Assembly (NCBI GenBank): GCA_030159075.1
Contig: BROG01000544.1
Span: 1-64,000 of the forward strand
Direction: 5' to 3'
Length of the DNA stretch: 64,000 nt
Source: Atrina japonica
Taxonomy: Eukaryota; Mollusca; Bivalvia; Pterioida; Pinnidae
Shown here: piece by piece, positions 1 through 13,400 of the stretch
How the letters are laid out: each line of letters starts with the position of its first letter
Position numbering within the stretch: position 1 is the first letter of the stretch
Program-made: the position numbers and the translations under genes
The notes under the pieces: generated by a model
Seen by the model: only the letters and a program-made list of their open reading frames with translations
The model's database searches: none
What the model was told of the DNA's origin: nothing

Positions 1-836
1 GACTTGAAACTCCCCTATTGTTACCGAATTGACTTTGGGCCGCATCGACTTGACCCTACTCAAGCTACTGTAGATAGAAAATATTCCATTTCCAGCACCT
101 TCGCGTCATCTGCGAGTGTTGATTGCCTGGAATAGGACCATCCCTTTGACTTTCTCCTTTCAATGCGTTACTCTTTTTACATTTTCACTACTTGAATTTA
201 ATAGTAAGTTTTAAAGGGTTTCAAGAGGAAGAATTACGACTGATATACGTTGACTACAATGTAAACTTTCATATTTGAATTCGCCGGCATCAATGGAGAG
301 GCAATGACGCTCCTCAAAATGCACGCTATTAAATGAATTTTGAGGGAAGATATTATTAAATGAGAAAAATTATAATCTATATTTACTACTGACAATATTT
401 AATCAGCAAATCAAAACAATAAACAAAGGATGCTTACAGATATAACACAACAGTTTACCAAACCTCCATCTGCAATTTTATAATGGCGGAACCGGAAGTG
501 TAAATTGAAGTAGGTTACTCTAAAATCGGGGAGCAAACGCGTTCGAGAAACCAAATACGCGCATATACGTTGATGTTGATAAAGTGTTCTTTTCACTTAA
601 ATTACTACAGTCTAATTTTTAATGACAGAGGACCGAACTAGGTTATAATTTAACCAGTCCAATGAGGAGGTGTATTGAATCTTTACCAAATTGAATCGAT
701 TCTTGAGTGAGACGTTAAACAACAATAGCAGCAAATCGTATCATTCCAAAACGTATTTCGGTAGTTACCCCAAACCTGCTGAATCAACTCTCTTTTGGGG
801 TGCATAATCAGTAAGGTCAAAAAATCTACCCCGATT
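1..836. other. intergenic, no gene seen
   Basis: No coding signal, RNA gene or clear repeat is visible apart from a short SINE tail remnant near 698-732. Reading frames here are short and show no recognisable protein. Confidence 0.5.
698..732 (+). repeat. SINE 3' tail remnant
   Basis: The segment carries GATTCTTGAGTGAGACG followed by TTAAACAACAATAG. This is the same 3' end as in the SINE copies at 15053-15247 and 27010-27296. The body is missing, so it is a truncated remnant. Confidence 0.6.
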
Positions 837-1208
837 TTAAAGAGGCATTAGTTGTGGTTTTTTTAGAACTTTTTTCTTCCTTTTTAATTACTTAGATTGA
901 TATACAATAAGTAAAAAGAGATATACATAGCTAGCATAAAAATATCTTAAATCCCTATATACTTTGTGAACATTCCTTGAGAAATCCAGGTTTGGTTATT
1001 TTTCACTCGCAATTGATTAACTCAACCTTACTATATGTATATGAATACTGCGCCGGACCATACCTTATTTTCACAAAATATATAGGAATATAAGATTTTT
1101 TATGTCTGTGTATAGCTTTTATTTGTTATTGTACATCAACTACAAGAAGTTAAAGTAGGAAAAATCTAATTGATTTTATTTTGGTAAACACAACTAATGC
1201 CCCTTTAA
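837..1208. mobile_element. palindromic MITE family A, copy 1
   Basis: The left end reads TTAAAGAGGCATTAGTTGTG and the right end is its near inverted complement (CACAACTAATGCCCCTTTAA). The interior is AT-rich without coding potential and has recurring blocks such as AAAGAGATATACATAG and CACAAAATATATAGG. The same ends and blocks recur near 28884-29245, 37480-37682, 45131-45195, 46916-47231 and 54938-55238. Terminal inverted repeats with no ORF make this a non-autonomous DNA transposon. TTAA lies at both ends, so the target site could be TTAA or TA. Confidence 0.8.
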
Positions 1209-1729
1209 GTAACTTTGTTGTGAAGGTATCCATGGAATATTTTCCAATGGGTGTGGCATGGTAACAGGGTACGCTGACTCCTTTCGGACACCTGGTCCCA
1301 CTCGTAGTAAAATTTTCTTTATAATGATATCATTTGTATAAAAAAATCTCAGGTACCATAGTATAATTTAAAGGATGTCAAGGTAAAAAAAAATGGACAA
1401 ATACGGACCTCTGGATATCAAGAGGTGGGATCAGGTGCCATGGAGGAGAATGCATGCCCTGTCGACCGGTCAAACCACCCGTGAGTCCACAGTCAAATCC
1501 AAATAAAATACGTGTTGATTGAATCCTCGTCACAATAGGTACGGACGTCTCAACAACCGCCATCAAACAGGCAATTCAACATGTCACTTAGTGGAACAGA
1601 GTGATCACAAACAAGACTATTATACCGACAGTAAAGTTTACGGAACGTTGACATTAAACAGTTTTAAAAAGGTTTTCGACATCTCTGTGTCAATAATTTA
1701 TCAGTAAGTAGTTTACCTCTGTATATGAA
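1209..1729. other. intergenic, no gene seen
   Basis: No gene is supported. The stretch near 1480-1560 (CGTGAGTCCACAG, CCTCGTCACAATAGGTACGG) is weakly similar to the duplicated unit at 55330-55450, so it is probably repeat-derived. Confidence 0.4.
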
Positions 1730-4150
1730 ACTTTCATATGTTCAAAATGTGGAAAATTTACGATGGGAAAGCCGAAATGTCGCGGTTGTCGCATAGCTAT
1801 AGTTGTTAATTTCCCGGCCGTGTCTATAGTAAGTAAAATGTCTCAGTATGAAGCGTGCGTGCTTGATTCTGTTTTTTCTTTAATTTATTGTTCTTGGGAT
1901 ATATCGCATCGACATACGTATGAAAATTGTCATTATTAATTGACAAAATGTCGTTGATATATCTAAATGTCAAATTAAAGGACTTGTGTTTTCTTCTTTT
2001 GATTCAGCAGTTTATATATGAAGTCTACTTCGTAAGAATAAAGGAACAGGTCAGCCAATGAGGGACATAATTGTTTCCCTTTGGAATGCCGACAGCTTGT
2101 TGAAAGACCATGTCTCCGAACAATAAACATACTGTTTATCAGAAATCCCAGCCTCTTTATCATATCAACTTCAGTGTATTTATGTGTAGAATCAGAGTGA
2201 TGTTGGACAAAATAAGTATTATTATAACGAATGACTAGATATTGAAATTTTCGGGTACTACCTTTAGTGAAAAACAGTTGTGTTTGATGCTAAAAAGTCT
2301 CTCTCTTAATTTTTCAAGTGGAATTGTTGTGTAAAGATTAGAGAAGTTGTATGTTTTGATACTTTGAATTTGAGAAAAATTGTGTGCCTTCAAATTTTCA
2401 AAAAGTTGTTTAGAATTTTTAAGTACCCACATCTGATTAACACCGCTTCTAAAAAAGCAAGTTTCTCCTTAACGGCTATCAGTGTCTTGGTAAGGAGTAA
2501 AGACAAATGTCTCGTAGAACATTTGCTGGATCCTGCTATGTACCTCTGCTTATATGGGGTTTTGTGAAGTTTAGGTATCCATTATAAATATGGTAGCTCA
2601 ATATCAGTATCGGTTGTTGGTATATCAAAAGGGCGTAATACGGACACGTGATTTTATTAGTTATAGTGTCTTACAGGGGTGATACGGAAGGCTCGCCAAA
2701 TACAACTTCTTTCATTGATCTATTTTTGTGTCACACCTGTAAAACACTACATAACGAATTTATCCCACCGAAGGCCTGCCTTTTTGTTGCCTCTTAGAGT
2801 ATTTTTTGGAATGCAGATCCGTTCTAACCTTAGTTACTTCTTCTCCGCTGCGGGAAGCGAACCTGTCCGTCATGTTTGTTTACATCTCTTGTCTGCTAAA
2901 AGTAACGTGTACAAGAATGTGTCGCATCCTTCGAAACGAATCAGTCCTTTGAAAGAGGGCTTCGTTTCTTCGTAGGATTACCAGAATTCGTATTAAACCC
3001 TAGTTCTTCTAATAAACAATTATAGAAATGTGCCTTACAAATAAAAACTATCATCCAGCTCGGTTACCACTTCTGCATCACTAATACAGAGGGATAACGC
3101 GTTTTCATTGTTCCTTTAAATTATACCAGATTTATCAACCATCGTATATATCTTTTAGCGATTTAGACAAAGTGTCTGGTTCCACGTCTTCATATTTGGC
3201 CCATTGTCTGGCATAATCTTCGACAGAATTCATAACTAAACTGAAATTCTGTCGCCAGTTCAAGGAACGGTCTTTGCGGGTATTTTGGACCTCTTAAATT
3301 AAGATTTTTGAGGTTTTCGTTTTCAACAATAGAACGTCGCCGGTGATGACATGCCCGATAGGATTATATTTGAAAGGAGATGGTGCACATAAACAAGTGG
3401 AGGTGCGATATAGAAAATGGTTTATGTCTAGGCATTGCAAAACATGTTTGTAATCGAATAGCTTGGATGCGATGCTAGGTGTATATATGAAATGGAAGGC
3501 ATGGTCTTCAGTTTGAAATATGGCGGAACACAGGACTGAACTTTTTCATGATTTAGAACATTACTAATGTTTAAAGCGTCTATACCTTTATTTGTAAATT
3601 TAAGTTTAAGGAAAAGACGTTTCTGTTTAGAACAGTTATCGTTTGTAACGCGTGTAGGCTTGAACAGTCTGTGATAAGCAATATCCACTATAACAGAGTT
3701 CTGTGTTGTATTCTGGAGTCGAAGAATCCGTGTAGGGGTTCATTCTTGCTTTCTGAAAAAGTTCATTAAGAAGTGCAAAAGGAATAGAATAAAGTTTGCT
3801 GCGAATGTGATGAAGACCCATTTTTTTATTAACGTAAGGTAAAAGAGATGAAAAAGTCACATCATGTGTGTCGGGTCGGCTGTATGAACGATGTCCGTGA
3901 CTTCGCCTTCGCTTCCGTCTTACTTTGGAAATAAAAAGTTCCATCACATTGGCATTACAACACTGTGGACTTGATAAATTGCTTACACTTTGGATATTGT
4001 CATTACATCCACAGGAGTATGCAGTGTCAAGATGTCGTATCAAATATTCTTCATGTTGTCTACGGAAGGCGGTACTCAAGGTGGGATTGTTGGTCCAGTG
4101 GTATATCATTTCAATTATACGCACTCTCAACGACAAAGTGGAATGGTCAA
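1730..4150 (-). mobile_element. decayed Penelope-like (RT) retroelement
   Basis: Read on the minus strand, conserved blocks of one reverse-transcriptase protein appear in order but in shifting frames. They are: NKGIDALNISNVL and PPYFKLK (about 3600-3490); GHVITGD then GPKYPQRP (about 3360-3270); NSVEDYARQWAKYED (about 3230-3180); PYKQRYIAGSSKCSTRHLS (about 2560-2500); VNQMWVLKNSKQ and YNFSNLYTTIP (about 2440-2310); ADLFLYSYEVDFIYKLL (about 2050-1990); and FRYINDILSINN (about 1965-1930). It continues through KLTTIAMRQPRHFGFPIVNF to about 1730. The catalytic aspartate pair is altered (YIND rather than YIDD), and stops and frameshifts interrupt every part, so it is dead. The FSTLYTTIP/RYIDDVLSINN type is one I associate with Penelope-like elements, but no GIY-YIG endonuclease is visible. 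The class is therefore likely rather than certain. Confidence 0.7.
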
Positions 4151-4819
4151 TGGAGTTGAAATGTCGATAGAGTATCTGTGTTGGATTAATTGTGAGGTAT
4201 TATTTCATTAGGGGGTCAGGTTTGCGCATCTTTCAGATAATTTTTTTAAATTTGGAAGCCCGTAGACACATTTTCTGCGTCCAGACATGAACATACGCCT
4301 AACAATCCGGTAATAAACCACATTGATTATTTTTCTCAAAAATAAGGTTGTATTAGCAAAAAAGTTACATGGAATCGGGACGGAATTTCGGCCTAGAATC
4401 CTCCGTGATTAAAATATTTTGTTGATAGATGAATACTGATGTATTCTCTAGCTTCAAGGCCCAAATCACCGTTTCCCCGTGATCAAGCTGGGTAGGCCTA
4501 TGCATCCCAGAAATGTTCAATTTCAAAAGCCTAGAGTCACATTGCGACTTGTTTTTATCCTGGCCAATGATTGCATTAAAATGACAGAATTATCATTTAC
4601 CCAAAATACATTGCGTTTCAGCAAACACAAATGCATGAGCATGGTGAGGGAGTCCAGATTTTTTTTATTTTAAAAGCTCTGGGAAGCTTTTCTCTTGATT
4701 CCAGACGTGTTGACTAGTAATCCTTTTCTCGCCCCTGTTTAGATATGTATACTAAAGAGTGATCCGCCACTGAAAGCACATGTAAATAGAGACATGTATT
4801 GAGGCTCAGATCTGAGGTA
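4151..4819. other. intergenic upstream of COG4
   Basis: No gene or clear repeat is recognised. This is the likely distal 5' flank of COG4. Confidence 0.4.
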
Positions 4820-4827
4820 TGACGTAA
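4820..4827 (+). promoter_or_regulatory. CRE/ATF-like site upstream of COG4
   Basis: TGACGTAA lies 134 bp before the COG4 start codon. It matches the CREB/ATF half-site variant. Function is inferred only from motif and position. Confidence 0.35.
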
Positions 4828-4957
4828 TCCTTGATAACAGAGGTGTACCGTGCCATGTGTGATATTCAAAATGTCTGATATATTTTAAGGGGTTTCCTAG
4901 GCTGCTTTTAGTATTGACAGATATTTCCCGAAATTAGAGTCAATCTTCGTCGATGCC

Positions 4958-4968
4958 AATATGGCGGC
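4958..4968 (+). promoter_or_regulatory. YY1-type motif over the COG4 start codon
   Basis: AATATGGCGGC is an exact match to the YY1 consensus AANATGGCGGC, and its ATG is the COG4 start codon. YY1 motifs placed just downstream of the transcription start, overlapping the first ATG, are a known arrangement in TATA-less housekeeping promoters. A CCAAT pentamer (4956-4960) overlaps it. An out-of-frame ATG at 4953, 8 nt upstream, could act as an overlapping upstream start. Confidence 0.5.
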
Positions 4969-5071
4969 GTCCAGGAGTGATGCCACGTCCCTCCCAACAG
5001 GAGATGCAGTTGAAAATTTAACAGATATTGACGATATACAGAAAGCTTTCGACAAACTTTGTAATGACGAG
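4961..5071 (+). CDS. COG4: COG4 exon 1 (residues 1-37)
   Basis: Starts [20 protein letters not shown] and ends KLCNDE before donor GTATAG, phase 0. The extreme N terminus diverges from vertebrates as expected. The [16 protein letters not shown] part aligns with the human helix ending YERLCGEE. Confidence 0.93.
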
Positions 5072-7194
5072 GTATAGTATGTTCCCACGTCATCCAGTTT
5101 TTATACCACTGTGTTGTACTTGTTTATGTTATGGTCAAGTGCTTCCCGGTTTGTAGTTTTACTGTAGATACGAATACAGGACCCCCGTGTCCGAGTGATT
5201 AGAACTTAGCGCAATAGTCCATGCCATTTGTCACTGCTTTAGACAGTTTTTTTGTTAAATCCTAACTGGATCCTAAGCTGACGATGTTGGCTATAAATAA
5301 TACATAGGTAAACCTATGGAGAGGGCGAAGGCAGTCATCAACAGTTTTACATGTTCAGTTAATCCCTTTGGGGATTCCTATCGGGGGCAATATTCAGTGT
5401 TTTTATCACGTAAATGTCCCGGTCATTCACTCATGGTTTTAAATAAAATATTGATTGGCTGACTGTTTCCTTGGTGCTAAAACTTAAATAAAATCTATGT
5501 GGTATTTATCAGTTATGAATTAAATGCACAAACATGTTTTTATGCTATATATATATATTTTTTTTCTTTCCCAGCATATCTATCATTTCGTGCAGTTCAC
5601 ATTACCAGAATAATGGAGGCGCTTCGTGATCGGGTTCGATGTACAACTCTAGTCGTTTGGCCTAGTTTCGGTCTACAAAACGTTTCTTAGTGTGGTAGTT
5701 TATTACTTCGTTTGCAATGCGCTTTTAAGTAATGAGCATTTCCGACATTTTGTTTATGTCACGCACAAATTCCCGATGTGAGCAAAAATTTTACCATTAG
5801 TAGTACGGGTCCCCGGATGTAGTAGGAATAAAAAATGTGAGCTTCTCTACATATATGAGGGCTTCGCCCTCTGTTAAAGAGTAGTAGTTTGATAGTTTAA
5901 TATAGTCTGAGCCATATTTGGTCAGGTATTTCAAAATGAATTTGTAAAGCAACTAATCATCAAAATAATATGAATTAAGGCAAAGCCTTGAAAGCGAGCG
6001 CAGCTTGGTCATTGTTTGGACAATTTTTAAAAGTAAAACTTCTTAGTGAAATGCCCATGTATCGATACATCTGACAAATGTTAATAATGATATGCTGCTC
6101 CACCGATACCACATTCAAGCCAATAAGCACCCATGTCCCTATTTATAAGCTTACAAGCACCCCTCCCCTTTTTACACATGATCAAGTGCCTTTTCTAGCC
6201 AATTGACAAGGCAGTGTGAACCACAAAAACAGTTATCACTAGCCCCATACAACACAAGAATGTCAATAGGTGTCCACTGTATTAACTACAAAAATTTTAC
6301 CACTGACGCTTGTTAAAAATTAAATGCTTTTCTTCAGTTTGACTATTGATTAGTTCCAATAAGCGCCCACATCTTTTTTTCTTTTTTTTTCGTAGGCCCT
6401 TATTGGGTAGAATAGGGTATTGGCAATACGAGCCATACATGTAATGAGTGGCATTGTGCTACAGATCCCGCATTTTCCGGTTTTTCTTGACGCTTTGTCA
6501 AACTTTTATAAAGTTTCTATGTTGCCTGTGATAAAGAAATAAATGTTCATAGATAAATCGAAATTCTGCACATTATTTGACACTTCTAGGAGAGCCTAGG
6601 ATTTATTTATCAGTGGTCAAACTTATTTGTCTGTGATCACTCAAAATATGCACCGAACAGGAACAAAAATTAGACAGAAAACTAGCCAATTTCATGTTTA
6701 ACCAATGATGAGAAAAATGAATCCATGGCTTAATGAATTATTGACTAATGGCAGGGTGAGCCCTGGTAAAATACATCTGTATACTTAAAAGAGCATCAGA
6801 ATATGAACATTCAACAGGACTGAAATATATCACAATTATGAATGGCCACTAAAGTGTTTTAAAACAATGCAGTTCATTTTAATAATGAAATTTTGGATGT
6901 AGGTTATGAACAATAGTAGAATTTAAACTGCAGAAGTAATGTAAACAGACAGATGATTGTTAGATCGGAAAATACCATGAATTTTTCCTTTACTTGAGTC
7001 TTTTTATTGTTGCATATTATCAAATTTATGCTTGAATAAAAATGTGTCGATAATAAATATTGGTTTTGATCCAAATGATGAGAGGAAACAAGTATTCAGA
7101 TACCGTACGAAAACACAATTATAGTAGGTGTGAGATAGCAGTAATAGATTTTCTAAAAATATTTATACATATTTTAACAATGATGTTTAAATTT

Positions 7195-7234
<40 letters not shown>

Positions 7235-7410
7235 TTTTCAGGATTTTTTCTAGAACTTCTATTTATGCTTTTCTCCTGCATATGTTACATTAAAACAATT
7301 TTGTTGATAGGTTCATGGTGAAGAAATGATCAATCTGTAATTGACAATCTGATGAAAAGTGTAGTGTCAATTTAAAAAGTCATTGGAGAAAACAAACAAC
7401 TCAAGCAAGG

Positions 7411-7453
<43 letters not shown>

Positions 7454-10400
7454 ATCTCTCTCCGTGCCTCTCATGGACGAGTGGCAATTAATTAGTCATC
7501 AAGCCAAAGCAGCAAGGAAGGTTTATCAGATTTATATGTTCTTGTTGTTTTTTGTTTTTGTTGTTTTGTTTTTTTTTCAACCAATAACATGTTTAAACCT
7601 AAAATTTCATTGTTCTGTAAATTTGCTGTTATAAGGTTGGGTGTACTAAAGTCAACTAAAATATTTATCAGTTCCTCTTCAGATGTAATGATTATTTTTT
7701 CTTTTAATATGTACCATTTGGAATCAAAATATAACAATGTAGATTTACAGTTAAATTGGTCACATAAAAATTCAATATATAGAAGTAAGTCGTGTACCAG
7801 CATAAGATTAGTAGTCAAATATTATGATACGTCAAAGAAGTCAAAAGGCTTAGTTCGATGTTTAATCATTGATTCCAGTGAATTCATGAACACCAAAATA
7901 TAGGCTACTGGAAGTAAAATAAAAATATCACAGCAAAATGGTATGTATGTAGAGTAGCTATATTTTATTATAAAGTAAATAGAGTGCATTTTCTTTTCCT
8001 TTTTTTTTTTGAGGGGAGAGGAGAGCTTTAAATTAAATTTTCATTTCAGGTAATTATTCAATTGTTCTTTAATCTTCATCTGATAATTTCTGTATGGCTA
8101 TGGAAGTGTTAAAAACCTATATAGAAAGTTTGTATCAGCTAATTTATTTTCTACTGTAAATGTGTACACAATTTTCAAAAATGTTTCTGCAGGATGACAG
8201 AGATTCTTCCCCTTAGAAAGTAGCTAATCTGTCCTGTTTGTCGAAATTTACTGTCAACTTTTACGTCAGTAAATTTATACAGTCTTTCATTTGAAGCGTT
8301 GGTAGTTACTATGTTAATGTTAATTCCATCATAATTTTTGTTAGTGAGATTGATTCCAAAATAATTCTACGTTAATAACCGATAGTAAAATTTAAAATCA
8401 TAAATGGTATGATACGAGAAAGTATTTCGATCGCCGTGAGAGAAACCCAGAAATGACCTCATGGGACTTGCAATAGTAGGACTCTAGTAAACAAGATAAT
8501 TGCAACATGAGTACATCTCAATATTCTCAAAAATAAACTGTCAGTTCATTTTTTTAAAACTTATTTTGAAATTAACAAGTTAAGAAATATCCGATGTCTG
8601 GCGCAAGTCCTATCATCCAGCGTAACTGAGCAGTCGGGTTAGGAAAGCCATTAATGCCCTTGGTCGGAACTCTTCATTTCTAGTAGGTAAAAATTGGCGT
8701 CTGCTTGGAGACGCTGTTAACCAGTTTTTAAAAATCCAATGTGCGATTAATAAGGACTTATTTGCCTCCGTACTATTTTTTAAAATTTTTTAATGGTGTG
8801 ATATATGATCACAAATTTTGTTTTTGACCTTCTCGATAAAAATGCAATATTTAACGCGAACTTGACCCGGGACTGTTAGACAAAAGTTTTTTTGCTCATA
8901 GTATGTGTAAATTTGACCTATTTGTACTTACACATACGCATTATCATAAAAACTCGCTTCGCGCCGCTCGAGCTGCGCTCACTAAAAATATTTAACTGGT
9001 AAAATTGAAAAAGAAAAAAGTTTATCCTTTATTTTTTCAACATACTTTTTTCTTTGTTTGGTGGCTTAAATTTCTTAAAACACTCTCCCTACGGGAATCT
9101 CTATTATCCATGCGATGTCAAATAATTGAGTCATATGAGTAATCATTAATATTCTTGCACCTCTCTTGACAAAAGAGTTATATGAAGGGGAATAACACCC
9201 AATATATATTAATGTCCTAAGGAATCTGTGATTGTGCATTAACAGATCAGTGAGCCATGCTAAATTAGTATGACCAATAAACGTTCCCTTTCTTTTACTT
9301 CCGCTCTCAAACTTTGAAAGATGACCCCCATTAAGTATGGTAAAAATACCGCAATTCAATTTAGTGGGAATATCAAGTACAAAACAGATTAATTTTACTA
9401 GTAATTGACATGGATTTTTAATTCAGTATGTATATTGTATAGGATACGCTACGTTAAATTTAAGAGGTAAGTATCAACCATTTTATTTTAATCAGCCAAA
9501 ACCAGCGGACAAAAAATATTTCATTCTGTGTGTGATTTAAACATAAATACCATCACTCCCTTTTAAAAACAGGATGTCCAAAAAGTTAACACTCAGGAGA
9601 TTAACTGCCCACGTAAGCTTGTTATGCAGGGACAATTTTTATTGCATATTGAAGTGTCAAGTCATTCATTTTGAGAGATAATTGTTTACACTATTTTTCA
9701 CAGAGTGTTTTTCTAGTTGCACACCAAAAATCTCTGTACCGTATTTCACTCTACACTAAGTAGAGTATTTGACAGAATAAACACCACGTTTGTACTATAC
9801 CTGCCAACTATTCCGATTTGGACAGACGCCGCAGAGCAGTCCCGATTTTCATATATAAATTCTGCGCTGCGGATTTGCACTGTCCGGTTCTGCTTTCGAT
9901 TTTCTCTCCTAGACACAGAATCTTACAGATGTTTGAACGCAGTACTGATATTCGAGCTCTGCCATGAAACAGCACGAGCATATGGCAATGGCAGACACAT
10001 CTCTGCTGTTTCCCTATAAAAGATGGAGTTGCCCAGAAAGAATGTTAAGCAAATGCAGAAATTCAAGGACTCTTATTCACGTTAAATTAAATGGTGTCAT
10101 TACAAGATCGACACAGGGATGCATTTATGCATTTGTACACTGTGTTGTATTAACTGTATAGACATTTCTATTTGGCATGGTGGTTTCAACGACATTCAAA
10201 AACATAAAAATACCGGGAAACACAAAAATGCTGCTGTGCCAATAGTAGACGTGAAACGGTTCACTGCGGTATTGATACACTGCATTGATTTTTCATTTGT
10301 TTGGTACATGGTACAAAATCTCCATTTTTGGTTCAGTTCATTTTCCCCCTGAAACAGTGCTCAATAAAAAAGCTGGGATCAGTATGAATTTAAGTAAAGC

Positions 10401-13400
10401 ACAATTGTATATACATTACAAATGGCGAACTCAAACAGTAATATACTGATTAACCCAAATAATTCAATTATCATATTCACTACGATTAATGTAGTATGGA
10501 GAGAATCGGAAATAGTTTAGACTTGAATTATTCGAGTTATATACCTGTAGGCTTTTAAAGCTAATAGATCCTCCTGCAAAATTCTGTTCACCAGTAAGGG
10601 AACATTTCAGGTTCCCAATTTCACAAGATAGTCAATGTTCAGTTGTTTCACAGAGAACATAGGCCCTACTGGTCAGCAACCAATTCTCAGCAAGTACCTA
10701 GGCCTATTCTCGCCAAATATTGTTCGCTGGCACGTAACTTGCAAACAGGTACATACTGTCAGTTTATTTTTTGTTTCGAAGACAAGGGGATTTCCTGTTT
10801 GCTAAATGAACAGAATAAAATAATTTCTTTGGCATACTAGAAAATATCAATTGAATTAAAATGGGTTGGCGAGAATAAGTACCTGGCGAGAATTGGTCGC
10901 TCACCAGTATAGCGATAGCTCTGTTAATCTAGTCAATTTTATTTCCATGTTTGTTTTTTTCATTAAGTTAATATGACAAAATCTAAATAAAAAAAGGAAA
11001 ACCATCATAAAATGTATTTCTTTTAATAAAATTCTCGCAAAATGTATCGTATCTAAAATAACTGTATCATGTCAAAATTATACAATACGTATCGTATCAT
11101 GAAGGAAGCGTATCGTTTCACCACTAGTCAATAGAAGGACGTTATCGGTTAAACAGGTATTTTTTTTTACAATTAATGATGACGTAATGAGAGCTGAAAC
11201 TTTATTTTCAGAGTTTATAATTGAAGGACATTGTTGTTGTATCTGTTACATAGTCGGGATAGTCTGCATATTCCTGTCTTGATGAAGAATGAAACAAAAA
11301 TTTGGAACTGAAATATTGAAGTCATGAGCATGCTTTATATTCTCAGAAACGCTCTAGACTGTCTTAAAAAAAGCTGAATAGCCAGAATTTTCCAGGGACT
11401 TTGCCCCCTGGTTCCACAACAGGGCTCCACCCCTGCACCCTATTGGAGACCTGCCCTCAGCTGATTGTTCCACTTTTTAATTACTCGAAGTTGGCAGGTA
11501 TGATGTAATACCACAAACATAATTGAAAAACGAGTATGTAACAACACCAGTAATTCCAGATAGCAGGACTATACAATATAAGAATTGTTTTTCATTGACA
11601 TTGTCATACATTGGAACAGACTACCAGACAATGTAGTGCATGCGAGCTCTGTAGAAGCATTCAAAACAGAGCTGCAGAGACATTGCCAATAACATCAGGG
11701 CTCCTCTCTCTTCATCCATGTAAAAACCTTTTTATCGACCTACAATTTATTAAAATACAGATATAGATTTAGTGGAGCCTAAAGACTTGTTCCCTTGTTG
11801 TTTAATTTCCTGGGTACATTGTCACTGTCATTTTGTTGTTTCAAAATCAAGTGTAGAGTTGTCTCTGCAAAATAACTTTTCTTTACATGTTTCATTCAAT
11901 GATTCAAAGATTGACTAAATAAAATGTTCCTTGTCATTTCGGTGATTTTACGATCATATTACAGCAGCAATAACTAATGCTTGTTAGATTTTATATATCT
12001 GATTCCAGTAATAGGGGATTAGCAAGTTCTCAAATTGTCTGTTATTATTCAATATTTTTCGATGTCAGGTAAATTGGGCACCAAGTAATTTTGACACTTG
12101 TAAGCCACGGGTGTGGAAATATGACTTTCATGCACTTGTCTCCAGGCAAGTAAATGCAAAAACATTGGTTGCCTGAAATATATTTTTACTTGTCCAATAT
12201 TTACTGACATATTTTATACGCAAAAAAACTTTGTTACATGTAGGACTTACAACTCTAGATTTATGCTTTTTTTCCCTTTATAATGCACTTGTCCAAGATC
12301 AACTAAACAAAAAACATTCACTTGTCTGGACGGTAAACACGTAAAAAATAAATGGATACGCAAGCAAATTAAAATCCATGCGTAAGATACCCAATGCAAG
12401 TCAAAAGTGAAGTGTAAAATTAAACGCACTGGATCTGAAACCTGCTGAGAGATAAAATATTGAGTTCACTTGTTTTGAATGGATCTTGGTCATAACGTGT
12501 GTTTACTGTTTAAACACATATATAGAAATACAGATATTAAAAATTGTAAAATATTTGATACTTGATCATTTATGGTGATAGAATTAATTATATTAAAATT
12601 CAATCTAATATTTATAAGAAAATTAGTGTTATTTTATATTATTTTAAGTCAATTTAGTTAAGATAAACATGCATTTTATTATTTTTTTGTAAATGTCAAA
12701 CTAAGACAAGTTATCAAAGAAAATTTTGCATACATATTAATGATGCATTTTATTACTGGTATTATTTTTTCAAAAAGTAAATAGCCATTAATTTACTGGT
12801 TGATGTTTCAAGATATTAAAAGTTGTAAAATATTTTATACTTTATCAGTATATGGTGATAAACTGATATTAACATTTAATTTATCGTTTATAAGTGAATT
12901 GAATTTATTTTATATTATTTCAAGTCAATCCAATATAACTATATGGAGAGTTTTAATCTTCAAAGTTCAATCGACCAGTGTTTGCCACTATTTGCTGGTA
13001 TGGTATTTACCGTTAAATACTAGGGGTGGAATTTATCACCCAGCCTAGATGAACATCTGATTCAAATGCTGCAATTGCTGGAAAATATTTGTACCTGGTA
13101 TGGACAGAAATCCTGTAACTGCTTCCTCAGTCAAATACCTAACAAGCACTGCTAGTGTTTTCTCACCATTTTTGTCATTACTTTCATCACATGACAGAGA
13201 GAAGGGCTGTGTTTTACATCTTTCAACCACTTCATCTTTGAGTGCTGGGGCCAGTGATATTTTACAATTTGTGTGGTCTTAGTTCTGGAACATTGGAACA
13301 TCATTAAGATCTGGTCATGTGCAAAAAATAGCTGAAGCCAAAAAGACAAGTGCCAAAGTTATTTATAATACAAGTGCCGAAATTATTCAATATCGATAAT

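Noticed and set aside
7492..7903. Overlapping open frames of about 105 codons on both strands
   Set aside because: Neither shows a known domain, splice context or extension beyond nearby stops; both may reflect chance or a decayed element.
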